The notes under the pieces are model-generated. The model ran no database searches, had not been told where the DNA came from, and was given only the letters and a program-made list of their open reading frames with translations. Below are positions 1 to 8,692 of a stretch of DNA of 64,000 nucleotides, piece after piece. Positions within the stretch are counted from its first letter, which is position 1. Each line of letters begins with the position of its first letter. The position numbers were made by a program, and so were the translations under genes. The stretch lies in contig NZ_LT907988.1 in assembly GCF_900089455.2 (NCBI RefSeq), positions 2,046,001 through 2,110,000 of the forward strand, written 5' to 3'. Source of the DNA: Orrella dioscoreae (GTDB taxonomy: Bacteria; Pseudomonadota; Gammaproteobacteria; Burkholderiales; Burkholderiaceae_B).

Positions 1-2
1 AG

Positions 3-944
3 GGACAGGACGTGCGCGACTTCCAGCGCCTGTGGGAGGCGATGTTTAACATCGACCTGGACCTGGGCAATCGTGGCCTGCATCAGTTGGACATGCACCC
101 GCGTGGCATCCTGCTGCAGGCCATCAGCTGCCTGGATAACGCGATGTGGGATGCGCGCGGCAAGCTGTACGACGTGCCGGTCTACAAGCTGCTGGGGGGT
201 GTGCGCGACCGGGTGCCAGTCATCTCCATCGGTGGCTACTACCCCAAGGACGGCAGCGATCCGGCGGTGGCCATCGCGAAGGAAGTCGAAAGCGTGCGCC
301 AGGCCGGCTGCATCGGCATCAAGATGAAGGTCGGGCGTGCCACCCTGGAGGAGGATTTCGAGCGGGTGCGGGCGGCTCGCAAGGCGGGGGGCAAGGATTT
401 CGTCATCACCGTGGATGCCAACCAGGGTTGGCATCCGCTGGACGCGGTGAAGTTCTGCGTGGCCATGGAAAAGGCTGATCTGGGCGTACGGTGGATGGAG
501 GAGCCGGTCAAATGGTATGACCAGACCGACGGGCTGATGCTGCTGGCGACCAAGACGTCCATACCGATCAACGTGGGTCAGGGGGAAATCACCGGGCGGG
601 CCTGCCGGGATCTCATTACCAAGGGAGGTGTCTCCATCCTGAACCTGGACGTGACGCTGTGCGGCGGCATCACCGAGTGGCAGCGCGTGGCCGACATGGC
701 GCGGTTCATGAATGTGGAGATGGCGCACCATGAAGAGCCCCAGGTCGCCATCCACCTGATGGCAGCCAACCCGCACGCACTGTTCGTGGAGATTTTCGCG
801 AATCGCCAGCGCGACCCCTTGTTGTGGGAGCTGCCCGAGGGTTTTCCGGACATCCGCGATGGCTACATGGCCGTGCCGCAAGCCCCGGGCCTGGGGATCC
901 GCCTGCGGCCCGAGGTGATCGAACGCTATCGCGTCGACGTCTGA
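3..944 (+). CDS. Enolase-superfamily (mandelate racemase/muconate lactonizing type) dehydratase, 5'-truncated
   Basis: The window opens inside this gene: the reading frame is open from base 3, so the GTG at 12 is internal. About 313 residues remain; with a usual family length near 370-390, perhaps 60-70 N-terminal residues (most of the capping domain) lie outside. Visible barrel motifs are KMKVG (the K-x-K general-base position), TVDAN and EEP (metal ligands on successive strands), GQGE, and a C-terminal HHEEPQVAIH. The fold abstracts a proton alpha to a carboxylate with Mg2+ stabilising the enolate, usually to dehydrate sugar acids. The substrate cannot be named from the sequence. A strong bidirectional terminator follows. 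Confidence 0.85.
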   Translation, partial: GQDVRDFQRLWEAMFNIDLDLGNRGLHQLDMHPRGILLQAISCLDNAMWDARGKLYDVPVYKLLGGVRDRVPVISIGGYYPKDGSDPAVAIAKEVESVRQAGCIGIKMKVGRATLEEDFERVRAARKAGGKDFVITVDANQGWHPLDAVKFCVAMEKADLGVRWMEEPVKWYDQTDGLMLLATKTSIPINVGQGEITGRACRDLITKGGVSILNLDVTLCGGITEWQRVADMARFMNVEMAHHEEPQVAIHLMAANPHALFVEIFANRQRDPLLWELPEGFPDIRDGYMAVPQAPGLGIRLRPEVIERYRVDV

Positions 945-990
945 GCCGGGGCGGGCGCCCTCGTGCCGACGGCGGCGCCCCGCCCAAAAA

Positions 991-1018
991 GCAAAAAGGC
1001 CCCTCGGGGCCTTTTTGC
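991..1018. terminator. Bidirectional rho-independent terminator
   Basis: A perfect stem with an A-rich left arm and T-rich right arm around a CTCG loop (GCAAAAAGGCCC / GGGCCTTTTTGC). It lies between the convergent dehydratase and aminotransferase genes and reads as a terminator on both strands. Confidence 0.9.
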
Positions 1019-1041
1019 CTGTCCTGCCGGAGACGGCGGGA

Positions 1042-2244
1042 TTACTTCAATGCCTTGGCAATCGCGGCCGCCACGACGTCGATATTGCGGCTGTTCAACG
1101 CAGCGACGCAGATACGGCCCGTCGACAGCGCATAAATCCCCGATTCTTCACGCAGCGTCTCGACCTGCGCCGCCGACAGCCCCGAGTACGAGAACATGCC
1201 GCGTTGCTTCACGACGAAGCTCAGGTCTTGCGTGGCGCCATGTGCCTTCACCTTGTTCACCAGTTCCTGGCGCATCAGGCGGATGCGGTCGCGCATGCCG
1301 GCCAGTTCCTCGTCCCACAGCTTGAACAGCTCGGGCGAGTTCAGCACGGCGGCCACGACGCTGGCGCCGTGAGTGGGTGGGTTGGAATAGTTCGTGCGGA
1401 TGGTGCGCTTGACCTGGCTCAGCACGCGGCCGGTTTCTTCCTTGTTGCCGGCCACGACGGTCAGGGCGCCCACGCGCTCGCCGTACAGCGAGAACGACTT
1501 CGAGAACGACGAGCTGATCAGCATGGTCAGGCCGGCGTCGGCGAAGCGGCGCACCACCTGGGCGTCCTGCTCCAGGCCGTCGCCGAAGCCTTGATAGGCG
1601 ATGTCCATGAAGGGCACCAGCTTGCGCGCCTTCACGATTTCCAGGATTTCAGCCCACTGCTCGGCGGTGGGGTCCACGCCGGTCGGGTTGTGGCAGCACG
1701 CGTGCAGCACGACGATGCTGCCTTCGGGCAGCGCGCGCAGGCTGTCGGTCATGCCGGCGAAGTTCAGGCCACGGGTGGCCGCGTCGTAATAGGCGTAGGT
1801 GACGACGTCGAAACCGGCGCGTTCGAACAGCGCGCGGTGGTTTTCCCAACTGGGGTCGCTGATGGCGACCTTGGCGTCGGGCAGGAACGCGCGCAGGAAG
1901 TCGGCGCCGACCTTCAGGGCGCCGGTGCCGCCCAGGGTCTGCACGGTCAGCACGCGGCCTTCGGCGACCAGCGGCGAGCCTTCGCCCAGCAGCAGCTTCT
2001 GTGCGCCCTGGTTGTAGTTGGCGATGCCGTCGATGGGCAGGTAGCCGCGGGCCGCGGCGGCTTCCAGGCGGGCCTGTTCGGCGCGGCGCACGCTTTGCAG
2101 CAGCGGGATGCGGCCTTCGTCGTCGTAATAGACGCCCACGCCCAGGTTCACCTTGCCGGGGCGGGTGTCGGCGTTGTACTGCTCGGTCAGGCCGAGGATC
2201 GGGTCGCGCGGGGCGAGTTCGACGGAAGCAAAGGGAGAGATCAT
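1042..2244 (-). CDS. tyrB: Aromatic/aspartate aminotransferase (class I, PLP)
   Basis: A 400-residue fold-type I aminotransferase of the AspC/TyrB subfamily. It transfers the amino group between glutamate and aspartate or aromatic amino acids. Evidence: N-terminal APRDPILGLTEQYNAD; CHNPTGVDPT; the PLP-lysine segment SSSFSKSFSLYGERVG; and a C-terminal RICVAALNSRNI carrying the substrate-carboxylate arginine region. Length matches the family (about 397-400). The symbol tyrB is a best guess because aspC-type specificity cannot be excluded by reading alone. The gene is divergent from uvrB across about 250 bases and converges on the dehydratase. Confidence 0.9.
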   Translation of the reverse strand: MISPFASVELAPRDPILGLTEQYNADTRPGKVNLGVGVYYDDEGRIPLLQSVRRAEQARLEAAAARGYLPIDGIANYNQGAQKLLLGEGSPLVAEGRVLTVQTLGGTGALKVGADFLRAFLPDAKVAISDPSWENHRALFERAGFDVVTYAYYDAATRGLNFAGMTDSLRALPEGSIVVLHACCHNPTGVDPTAEQWAEILEIVKARKLVPFMDIAYQGFGDGLEQDAQVVRRFADAGLTMLISSSFSKSFSLYGERVGALTVVAGNKEETGRVLSQVKRTIRTNYSNPPTHGASVVAAVLNSPELFKLWDEELAGMRDRIRLMRQELVNKVKAHGATQDLSFVVKQRGMFSYSGLSAAQVETLREESGIYALSTGRICVAALNSRNIDVVAAAIAKALK

Positions 2245-2493
2245 GAGGGCGGAATGGGCGCTAGGGCCGCAAAGGAGGGGAGGTTAGGAAAGCGTGACGG
2301 ATGGAGGACAAAGCTGTCGTTCAATCTCGGTTGCCCGTCGGCGTGGGCCGGCGCGGCGGGGTGTCTCTAGGGGCTGGATCGGGCCGGGCGTCGGCGCGGG
2401 CCCGGGGCGGCGGCAGGAATGCGCCGGAAGGGCAGGGTGGACGCTGGCAGGATCGGGGGGGATAATGTTCTGTTTACCCCACACCAGTCTAGC

Positions 2494-4524
2494 ATGAGCG
2501 ATAGCGGTTTCGTCGACTACCCGGACAGTCCTTTCCACCTCTACCAGCCTTATCCGCCGGCGGGCGACCAGCCCCGCGCGATCGGCCAGCTGGTGGAGGG
2601 CGCGCGCGACGGGCTGATGTTCCAGACCCTGCTGGGCGTGACGGGCTCGGGCAAGACCTACACGATGGCAAACACCATCGCGCAGCTGGGCCGCCCGGCC
2701 CTGGTGCTGGCGCCCAACAAGACGCTGGCCGCGCAGCTCTATGCGGAAATGCGGGAGTTCTTTCCGCGCAATGCGGTCGAGTACTTCGTCTCGTACTACG
2801 ACTACTACCAGCCCGAAGCCTACGTCCCGACCCGCGACCTCTTCATCGAGAAGGACTCGTCCATCAACGAGCACATCGAGCAGATGCGCCTGTCGGCGAC
2901 CAAGAGCCTGCTCGAGCGCCGCGACACGGTGATCGTGGGGACGGTCTCGTGCATCTACGGTATCGGCAACCCTGGCGACTACCACGCCATGGTGCTGATC
3001 CTGCGCGCTGGCGACCGGATCGGCCGCCGCGAGATCCTGGCGCGCCTGGTGGCCATGCAATACACCCGCAACGACGCCGACTTCACGCGCGGCACCTTCC
3101 GGGTGCGCGGCGAAACCGTCGACATCTTCCCGGCGGAAAGCCCCGAGCTGGCGCTGCGCCTGACCCTGTTCGACGACGAGGTCGAGTCGCTGGAGCTGTT
3201 CGATCCGCTGACCGGCCGCGTGCGCCAGAAGGTGCCGCGCTACACCGTCTATCCCGGTTCGCATTACGTGACGCCGCGCGACACCGTGCTGCGCGCCATC
3301 GAGACCATCAAGGCCGAATTGCGCGAGCGGCTGGATTTCTACGTCAAGGACGGCAAGCTGGTGGAAGCGCAGCGGCTCGAGCAGCGCACCCGCTTCGACC
3401 TCGAAATGCTGCAGGAGCTGGGCTTCTGCAAGGGCATCGAGAACTACTCGCGCCACCTCTCGGGCGCCGCGGCCGGCGAGCCGCCGCCCACGCTCATCGA
3501 CTACCTGCCGACCGATGCGCTCATGTTCATCGACGAGAGCCACGTCACCATCGGCCAGCTGGGCGGCATGTACCGCGGCGACCGGGCGCGCAAGGAAACC
3601 CTGGTGCAGTACGGGTTCCGGCTGCCCTCGGCGCTGGACAACCGGCCGCTCAAGCTGGAAGAGTTCGAGGCGCGCATGCGCCAGTGCATCTTCGTCTCGG
3701 CGACGCCGTCGGCCTACGAGAACGAGCACACCGACAACGTGGTCGAGCAGTTGGTGCGGCCCACCGGCCTGGTCGACCCCATGGTCGAGGTCCGCTCGGC
3801 GCGGACCCAGGTCGACGACCTGCTGGGCGAAATCCGCCTGCGCGTGGGCGCCGGCGAGCGGGTGCTGGTGACCACGCTGACCAAGCGCATGGCCGAGGAC
3901 CTGACCGACTTCCTGTCCGAGCACGGCGTGAAGGTCCGCTACCTGCATTCCGACATCGATACGGTGGAGCGGGTGGAGATCCTGCGCGACTTGCGCCTGG
4001 GCACCTTCGACGTGCTGGTGGGCATCAACCTGCTGCGCGAGGGCCTGGATATCCCCGAGGTCTCCCTGGTGGCCATCCTGGATGCCGACAAGGAAGGCTT
4101 CCTGCGCTCCGAGCGCAGCCTGATCCAGACGATCGGCCGGGCGGCGCGGAACCTAAATGGCCACGCCATACTCTATGCAGACAGGATCACCGATTCCATG
4201 CGGCGCGCCATGGACGAGACCTCGCGCCGGCGGGAGCGCCAGCAGGCATTCAATGCCGAGCATGGCATCGTGGCCCGTGGCGTGAACAAGGCCGTGCGCG
4301 AACTCATCGACGGCGTCGTGGGGGCCGAATCCCTCAAGCCCAAGGCGGACGACGTGCCCTTGGCCCTGCTGGGCGACGAGAAGGCCCTGGCGCGAGAAAT
4401 CCGCCGCCTGGAAAAGCAGATGCTGGATCATGCCCGCAACCTGGAGTTCGAGCAGGCCGCCGCCACCCGCGACACGCTGCAGAAGCTGAAGGACCAGGCC
4501 TTGCTGGGGCAGGGATCCATGTAA
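2494..4524 (+). CDS. uvrB: UvrABC excinuclease subunit B
   Basis: A 676-residue UvrB, the helicase-like damage-verification subunit of nucleotide excision repair. Visible: Walker A GVTGSGKT; the beta-hairpin region rich in [17 protein letters not shown] helicase motif II; the SATPSAYE region; QTIGRAARN motif VI; and a C-terminal UVR domain ([22 protein letters not shown]) that contacts UvrC. The reading frame extends 25 codons upstream, but [14 protein letters not shown] at 2494 fits the usual length near 673. A GATAAT -10-like hexamer starts at 2461. A CTG...CAG pair upstream has the wrong spacing for a LexA box. Confidence 0.97.
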   Translation: MSDSGFVDYPDSPFHLYQPYPPAGDQPRAIGQLVEGARDGLMFQTLLGVTGSGKTYTMANTIAQLGRPALVLAPNKTLAAQLYAEMREFFPRNAVEYFVSYYDYYQPEAYVPTRDLFIEKDSSINEHIEQMRLSATKSLLERRDTVIVGTVSCIYGIGNPGDYHAMVLILRAGDRIGRREILARLVAMQYTRNDADFTRGTFRVRGETVDIFPAESPELALRLTLFDDEVESLELFDPLTGRVRQKVPRYTVYPGSHYVTPRDTVLRAIETIKAELRERLDFYVKDGKLVEAQRLEQRTRFDLEMLQELGFCKGIENYSRHLSGAAAGEPPPTLIDYLPTDALMFIDESHVTIGQLGGMYRGDRARKETLVQYGFRLPSALDNRPLKLEEFEARMRQCIFVSATPSAYENEHTDNVVEQLVRPTGLVDPMVEVRSARTQVDDLLGEIRLRVGAGERVLVTTLTKRMAEDLTDFLSEHGVKVRYLHSDIDTVERVEILRDLRLGTFDVLVGINLLREGLDIPEVSLVAILDADKEGFLRSERSLIQTIGRAARNLNGHAILYADRITDSMRRAMDETSRRRERQQAFNAEHGIVARGVNKAVRELIDGVVGAESLKPKADDVPLALLGDEKALAREIRRLEKQMLDHARNLEFEQAAATRDTLQKLKDQALLGQGSM

Positions 4525-4528
4525 TGGA

Positions 4529-4567
4529 AACGTCCGATATGCATGAATGTGGTGCATATCAGACGTT
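4529..4567. other. 15-bp-arm inverted repeat just after uvrB
   Basis: Arms at 4529-4543 and 4553-4567 pair at 14 of 15 positions around a 9-nt loop, starting 4 bases after the uvrB stop. There is no T-tract directly after it, so it is either an atypical terminator or an RNA-stabilising 3' hairpin. Confidence 0.6.
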
Positions 4568-4711
4568 GATGGCAGGCCCCGGTGCATGGCCTTTTTTGCA
4601 CTGCGCACAGCTGTGGACAACTGGGCCCCGAAGTGGGGATTCCTGCCTCGTCAGGGACGTGAAAGGTGCTTGCTAAGCGGTTGTTTTAAAAGAAACTATT
4701 CTTGTTTCATG

Positions 4712-4744
4712 TTTTTTGCACCGCCCTTGCGCACGTGCAAAAAA
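4712..4744. other. Inverted repeat in the leader of the phosphatase gene
   Basis: TTTTTTGCAC (4712-4721) and GTGCAAAAAA (4735-4744) are perfectly complementary around a 13-nt loop. T-rich at the 5' side and A-rich at the 3' side is the reverse of a terminator. It sits in an AT-rich stretch, unlike its surroundings, that probably contains the promoter for the phosphatase gene. Confidence 0.5.
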
Positions 4745-4756
4745 AACTTGCCTTGT

Positions 4757-4772
4757 TGCGGGTTTTCCCGCA
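4757..4772 (+). other. Small hairpin just upstream of the phosphatase start
   Basis: TGCGGG-TTTT-CCCGCA forms a perfect 6-bp stem with a T4 loop, ending 5 bases before the first in-frame ATG (4778) and 14 before the preferred one (4787). No convincing Shine-Dalgarno sequence is visible beside it, so it may influence translation initiation. Confidence 0.45.
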
Positions 4773-4786
4773 CACTTATGGACATG

Positions 4787-5275
4787 ATGACCAAGGTTCT
4801 TTTCGTTTGCATGGGTAATATCTGTCGCTCGCCCAGCGCAGAAGGCGTGTTTCGCCATTTGGTCGCCGACGCCGGTTTGTCCGACGTGGTCGGCGTCGAT
4901 TCGGCTGGCACCCATGGTTTCCACGTGGGCGAGGCGCCGGACGCGCGCGCTCAGGCCGCAGCGCGCAAGCGCGGCTACGACATGGCCCATCGCGAAGCGC
5001 GCCAGGTCACGGCGGAAGACTTCCGTGATTTCGACCTGATCCTGGCCATGGACTGGGAAAACCTGTCCGCCATGCAGCAGCAATGCCCCAAGCAGTATCA
5101 GCACAAGCTGATGCTCCTGATGCGTTTCGCCAACGAATTCGAAGAGGCCACTGTGCCCGATCCGTACTACGGCGGCCCGGAAGGCTTCGGCAAGGTCCTG
5201 GATTACATCGAGGACGCCTGTCAGGGCGTGCTGGAGCTGGTGCGCAAGCGTGCCACCCAGTATCAGGCTGCCTGA
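4787..5275 (+). CDS. Low-molecular-weight protein-tyrosine phosphatase
   Basis: A cytoplasmic phosphatase of about 162 residues that hydrolyses phosphotyrosine through a cysteinyl-phosphate intermediate. The CX5R(S) loop CMGNICRS lies at the N-terminus, and the general-acid aspartate is in VPDPYYGG near residue 125. Three in-frame ATGs occur at 4778, 4784 and 4787; MTKVLFVCMGNICRSP matches the typical family start, so 4787 is used, though no clear ribosome site separates them. It sits immediately upstream of iscR but has its own terminator, so it is probably a separate unit. Confidence 0.93.
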   Translation: MTKVLFVCMGNICRSPSAEGVFRHLVADAGLSDVVGVDSAGTHGFHVGEAPDARAQAAARKRGYDMAHREARQVTAEDFRDFDLILAMDWENLSAMQQQCPKQYQHKLMLLMRFANEFEEATVPDPYYGGPEGFGKVLDYIEDACQGVLELVRKRATQYQAA

Positions 5276-5300
5276 TTCCCACCAGACCGGGAATTCCCAG

Positions 5301-5327
5301 AAAAAACGCGCTTCGGCGCGTTTTTTT
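5301..5327 (+). terminator. Rho-independent terminator after the phosphatase gene
   Basis: CGCGC-TTCG-GCGCG stem flanked by A6 and T7, 25 bases after the stop codon. It separates the phosphatase gene from the isc promoter. Confidence 0.92.
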
Positions 5328-5334
5328 ACGTGAG

Positions 5335-5359
5335 GTACCCAAGCAAAATAGTCGGGAAT
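5335..5359 (+). promoter_or_regulatory. IscR type-1-like binding site (upstream copy)
   Basis: Aligned by hand to the E. coli type-1 IscR consensus ATASYYGACTRWWWYAGTCRRSTAT recalled from the literature, this 25-mer matches at 20 of 25 positions, strongest in the right half (AGTCGGGAAT). It lies about 86-110 bases before the iscR start. Confidence 0.6.
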
Positions 5360-5364
5360 TTGGT

Positions 5365-5389
5365 ATGCTTGAGTTAATTGCTCAGGTAT
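5365..5389 (+). promoter_or_regulatory. IscR type-1-like binding site (downstream copy)
   Basis: A second 25-mer matching the same consensus at 20 of 25 positions. It starts ATGCTTGAGTTAATT and ends TCAGGTAT. Its start lies 30 bases after the start of the first site, about three helical turns, on the same face of the DNA. Two tandem sites upstream of iscR imply autorepression by [2Fe-2S]-IscR. Confidence 0.65.
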
Positions 5390-5444
5390 TGGTGAAGGGC
5401 GCGGGGACTCCCCCTTGCCATTCCCGGCCTAAAGGAAAGACATC

Positions 5445-5999
5445 ATGCGGCTGACCACGAAAGGGCGCTTCGCCGTGACGGCGATGATCGACTTGGCCTT
5501 GCGCCAGCACAGTGGCCCCGTGACGCTGGCGGCGATCAGCCAGCGCCAGAACATCTCGCTGTCCTATCTGGAACAGCTTTTCGGCAAGTTGCGCCGGCAC
5601 GAGCTCGTCGAGAGCGTGCGCGGCCCGGGTGGCGGCTATTCGCTGGCCCGCCTGGCGCGCAACGTGACCGTCGCCGACATCATCTTCGCGGTGGACGAAC
5701 CGCTGGACGCCACGAGTTGTGGCGGCAAGCGGGACTGTACGAGTGGCAATGACGGCAAGTCCGGCAAGTGCATGACGCATGAGCTGTGGGCCACCCTCAA
5801 CCGCAAGATGGTCGATTACCTGGACTCCGTGTCGCTGCAGGACCTCGTGGATCAGCAGCGCGTGCGCCAGCTTCAGGAAGCCAACCAGGAAAAAGCGTGT
5901 TCCGCCGTGCGCGTGGACCGTCTGGGTGGCGCCTCGCCTGTTGGCACCGCAACCGCCAATACGGCCGAACGCCCCCGCCCCGCGCGCGCCGCGGCTTGA
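5445..5999 (+). CDS. iscR: Fe-S cluster-responsive Rrf2 regulator IscR
   Basis: A 184-residue Rrf2-family winged-helix regulator and first gene of the isc operon. [19 protein letters not shown] and the wing [10 protein letters not shown] identify it. Cluster ligands by position are C92, C98 and C109, with H112 (E. coli: C92, C98, C104, H107). The third cysteine is therefore five residues further along, in a Gly/Ser/Lys-rich insertion (SGNDGKSGK). Holo-IscR normally represses this operon, and two tandem sites lie upstream. The C-terminus ends in a variable Pro/Arg/Ala tail. Confidence 0.96.
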   Translation: MRLTTKGRFAVTAMIDLALRQHSGPVTLAAISQRQNISLSYLEQLFGKLRRHELVESVRGPGGGYSLARLARNVTVADIIFAVDEPLDATSCGGKRDCTSGNDGKSGKCMTHELWATLNRKMVDYLDSVSLQDLVDQQRVRQLQEANQEKACSAVRVDRLGGASPVGTATANTAERPRPARAAA

Positions 6000-6016
6000 A
6001 TTCAGGAGCCTTTCCC

Positions 6017-7228
6017 ATGACCACCCGTCCCATCTATTTCGATTACTCGGCTACCACGCCCGTCGACCCCCGCGTGGTCGACAAGATGGTGCCCTGGCTT
6101 TACGAGAACTACGGCAATCCGGCCTCCCGCAGCCATGCAATGGGCTGGGCCGCCGAAGAGGCCGTCGAGCAGGCGCGCGCCGATGTCGCCGCCCTGGTGA
6201 ATGCCGATCCGCGCGAAATCATCTGGACCTCCGGCGCCACCGAGTCGAACAACCTGGCCCTGAAAGGCGCCGCGCACTTCTATGCCGAGCGCGGCAAGCA
6301 CCTCATCACGGTCAAGACCGAGCACAAGGCCGTGCTGGACACCTGTCGAGAACTGGAGCGCCAGGGTTTCGAAGTGACCTACCTGGACGTGCAGGAAGAC
6401 GGCCTGATCGACCTGGCCGCGCTGGAAGCCGCCCTGCGTCCCGACACCAGCGTGGTGTCGGTCATGATGGTCAACAACGAAATCGGCGTCATCCAGGACA
6501 TCGAGGCCATTGGCGAACTGCTGCGCGCGCGCGGCATCATCTTCCACGTCGATGCCGCCCAGGCCACCGGCAAGGTCGTGATCGACCTGCAGAAGCTGAA
6601 GGTCGACCTGATGTCGTTCTCGGCCCACAAGACGTATGGCCCCAAGGGCATCGGCGCCCTGTACGTGCGCCGCAAGCCGCGTGTGCGTATCGAGGCGCAG
6701 ATCCATGGGGGCGGCCATGAGCGCGGTTTCCGTTCGGGCACGCTGGCCACGCACCAGATCGTCGGCATGGGCGAAGCCTTCCGCCTGGCGCGTGAAGAAA
6801 TGGCCGTGGAAAACGACCGCGTGCGCATGCTGCGCGACCGTCTGTGGCAAGGCCTGTCGGACGTGGAAGAGGTGTACCTGAACGGTCACATCGAGCGCCG
6901 CGTGCCGCACAACCTGAACGTCAGCTTCAACTACGTCGAAGGCGAGTCGCTGATCATGGCGATCAAGGAACTGGCCGTGTCCAGTGGGTCGGCCTGCACC
7001 TCGGCCAGCCTGGAGCCTTCCTACGTGCTGCGCGCCCTGGGCCGCAACGACGAACTGGCGCACAGCTCGATCCGTTTCACCATCGGCCGTTTCACGACCG
7101 AGCAGGAAGTCGACTTTGCCGTGCAGCTCCTGAAGAGCCGCGTGGGCAAGCTGCGCGACATGTCGCCGCTGTGGGAAATGGCCAAGGACGGCGTTGACCT
7201 CAACACCGTCCAGTGGGCTGCCCACTGA
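6017..7228 (+). CDS. iscS: Cysteine desulfurase IscS
   Basis: A 403-residue class V PLP enzyme that converts cysteine to alanine and carries persulfide sulfur to IscU and other acceptors. The PLP-lysine motif is [12 protein letters not shown], and the mobile catalytic-loop cysteine is in [21 protein letters not shown]. Its length matches E. coli IscS (404). The ATG at 6017 has an AGGAG ribosome site at 6004, 17 bases after iscR. It is followed by an unusual 128-base gap containing stacked hairpins before iscU. Confidence 0.98.
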   Translation: MTTRPIYFDYSATTPVDPRVVDKMVPWLYENYGNPASRSHAMGWAAEEAVEQARADVAALVNADPREIIWTSGATESNNLALKGAAHFYAERGKHLITVKTEHKAVLDTCRELERQGFEVTYLDVQEDGLIDLAALEAALRPDTSVVSVMMVNNEIGVIQDIEAIGELLRARGIIFHVDAAQATGKVVIDLQKLKVDLMSFSAHKTYGPKGIGALYVRRKPRVRIEAQIHGGGHERGFRSGTLATHQIVGMGEAFRLAREEMAVENDRVRMLRDRLWQGLSDVEEVYLNGHIERRVPHNLNVSFNYVEGESLIMAIKELAVSSGSACTSASLEPSYVLRALGRNDELAHSSIRFTIGRFTTEQEVDFAVQLLKSRVGKLRDMSPLWEMAKDGVDLNTVQWAAH

Positions 7229-7242
7229 CAAGTCCCACCGCC

Positions 7243-7303
7243 GAGGCGCTTGCGCGCCTCCCCCTCAAGGGGGCGGCATCGGCGGACCGGCGAAGCCGGC
7301 TCC
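7243..7303. repeat. Three consecutive hairpins (REP-like palindromic element) inside the isc operon
   Basis: Between iscS and iscU: GAGGCGC-TTGC-GCGCCTC (7243-7260), CCCCC-TCAA-GGGGG (7260-7273) and CCGGC-GAA-GCCGG (7287-7299, extendable by GGA/TCC). This composition resembles dispersed intergenic palindromes common in Burkholderiales. It would fold in the mRNA and could cause differential segment stability. Confidence 0.65.
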
Positions 7304-7356
7304 GCAATGCCCCGGCTGGCAGTAGTGACGGTATTCAAAAGTAAGGAGCAATCATC

Positions 7357-7740
7357 ATGGCATACAGCGACAAAGTTCTGGACCACTACGAAAACCCCCG
7401 CAACGTGGGTTCCTTCGACAAGGGCGACACCAACATCGGCACCGGCATGGTTGGCGCGCCGGCCTGTGGCGACGTCATGAAGCTGCAGATCCGCGTCAAT
7501 GACGAAGGCGTGATCGAAGACGCGCGCTTCAAGACCTACGGCTGTGGGTCGGCCATCGCTTCCAGCTCGCTGGTGACGGAATGGGTCAAGGGCAAGACGC
7601 TGGACCAGGCCATGGCCATCCGCAACACGCAGATCGCCGAAGAGCTGGCACTGCCGCCCGTGAAAATCCACTGCTCCATCCTGGCCGAGGACGCCATCAA
7701 GGCGGCCGTCAAGGACTACCAGGACAAGCACGCGAGCTGA
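7357..7740 (+). CDS. iscU: Iron-sulfur cluster scaffold IscU
   Basis: A 127-residue scaffold on which [2Fe-2S]/[4Fe-4S] clusters are assembled from IscS sulfur. All three ligand cysteines are present: [19 protein letters not shown] and [10 protein letters not shown]. The HscA-recognition motif LPPVK precedes the third cysteine. The AAGGAG ribosome site is good. It is followed after only 2 bases by iscA. Confidence 0.98.
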   Translation: MAYSDKVLDHYENPRNVGSFDKGDTNIGTGMVGAPACGDVMKLQIRVNDEGVIEDARFKTYGCGSAIASSSLVTEWVKGKTLDQAMAIRNTQIAEELALPPVKIHCSILAEDAIKAAVKDYQDKHAS

Positions 7741-7742
7741 TC

Positions 7743-8066
7743 ATGGCCGTTACGCTGACCCAACAGGCCGCCGATCACGTCGGCCGCTACCTGCAAAAGC
7801 GCGGCAAGGGCGTCGGCCTGCGCCTGGGCGTACGGACCACCGGCTGCTCGGGCCTGGCCTACAAGCTGGAATACGTGGACGCGCCGGCTGCCGAAGACCA
7901 GGTCTTCGAGAGCTTCGGCGTCAAGGTGTTCATCGACCCGAAGAGCCTGGCCTATCTGGACGGCACCGAACTCGACTACGCCCGTGAAGGCCTGAACGAA
8001 GGCTTCAAGTTCAGCAATCCCAACGAGAAAGCCAGTTGCGGTTGCGGCGAATCTTTCACGGTGTAG
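7743..8066 (+). CDS. iscA: A-type Fe-S carrier IscA
   Basis: A 107-residue A-type carrier that accepts iron or clusters and delivers them to apo-proteins. The three conserved cysteines appear as TTGCSGLAY and C-terminal SCGCGESF. Length equals E. coli IscA (107). It starts 2 bases after the iscU stop, and hscB begins 3 bases after its stop. Confidence 0.98.
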   Translation: MAVTLTQQAADHVGRYLQKRGKGVGLRLGVRTTGCSGLAYKLEYVDAPAAEDQVFESFGVKVFIDPKSLAYLDGTELDYAREGLNEGFKFSNPNEKASCGCGESFTV

Positions 8067-8069
8067 GCC

Positions 8070-8594
8070 TTGGCTGACGATCACTTCAGCCTGTTCGGCT
8101 TGCCGCGCGCGTTCGCGCTGGACGCCGACGCGCTCGAGCGCGCCTGGCGCGACGTCGCCGCGCGCGTGCACCCTGATCGCTATGCCACGGCCTCGGCTGC
8201 CGAAAAGCGGGTGGCCATGCAATGGTCGGCCCGCGCCAACGAGGCGTATCGCACCTTGCGCGATCCGCTGCAGCGCGCGCGCTATCTGTGCGAGACGGAC
8301 GGCGTGGACCTGCAGACCGAAAGCAATACGGCGATGTCGCCGGATTTCCTGATGCAGCAGATGGCCTGGCGCGAAGCGCTGGACGATGCGCGCGAGTCCG
8401 GCGATCCGCAGCAGTTCGCGGCGTTGGCCGAGGAACTGCGCGATGCCGAGCGTGAGCTCGGGGCGACGGTGGGGGCGTTGCTCGACGAAAAACAGGATGT
8501 GGCCCAGGCTGGCTTGCGCGTGCGGGAATGGATGTTCCTGGATCGCCTGGCCGAGGCGCTGCGCGCGGAGGCGGGCGCGACGTCGCCGCGCTGA
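8070..8594 (+). CDS. hscB: Fe-S co-chaperone HscB (J-domain, DnaJ-like)
   Basis: A 174-residue J-protein that brings IscU to HscA and stimulates its ATPase. The N-terminal J-domain carries HPD (ARVHPDRYA, near residue 30) and is followed by a C-terminal helical bundle. It starts with TTG, giving [12 protein letters not shown]; no in-frame ATG gives a complete J-domain. Length agrees with the family (about 171). Spacing of 3 bases after iscA suggests translational coupling. Confidence 0.95.
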   Translation: MADDHFSLFGLPRAFALDADALERAWRDVAARVHPDRYATASAAEKRVAMQWSARANEAYRTLRDPLQRARYLCETDGVDLQTESNTAMSPDFLMQQMAWREALDDARESGDPQQFAALAEELRDAERELGATVGALLDEKQDVAQAGLRVREWMFLDRLAEALRAEAGATSPR

Positions 8595-8692
8595 TCGCGC
8601 GCATCGTCTGCCCGGAAGAAGAATTGCGGCGCCCGGCAAGGGTGCCCACCGTGGCCGCCGTTGCCAGGCGTGCCGCGCAGGACAGGATACAT

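Noticed and set aside
2470-2487. Possible LexA box upstream of uvrB (CTG...CAG)
   Set aside because: The triplets are 12 bases apart rather than the 10 of the CTG-N10-CAG box, and the interior is not AT-alternating.
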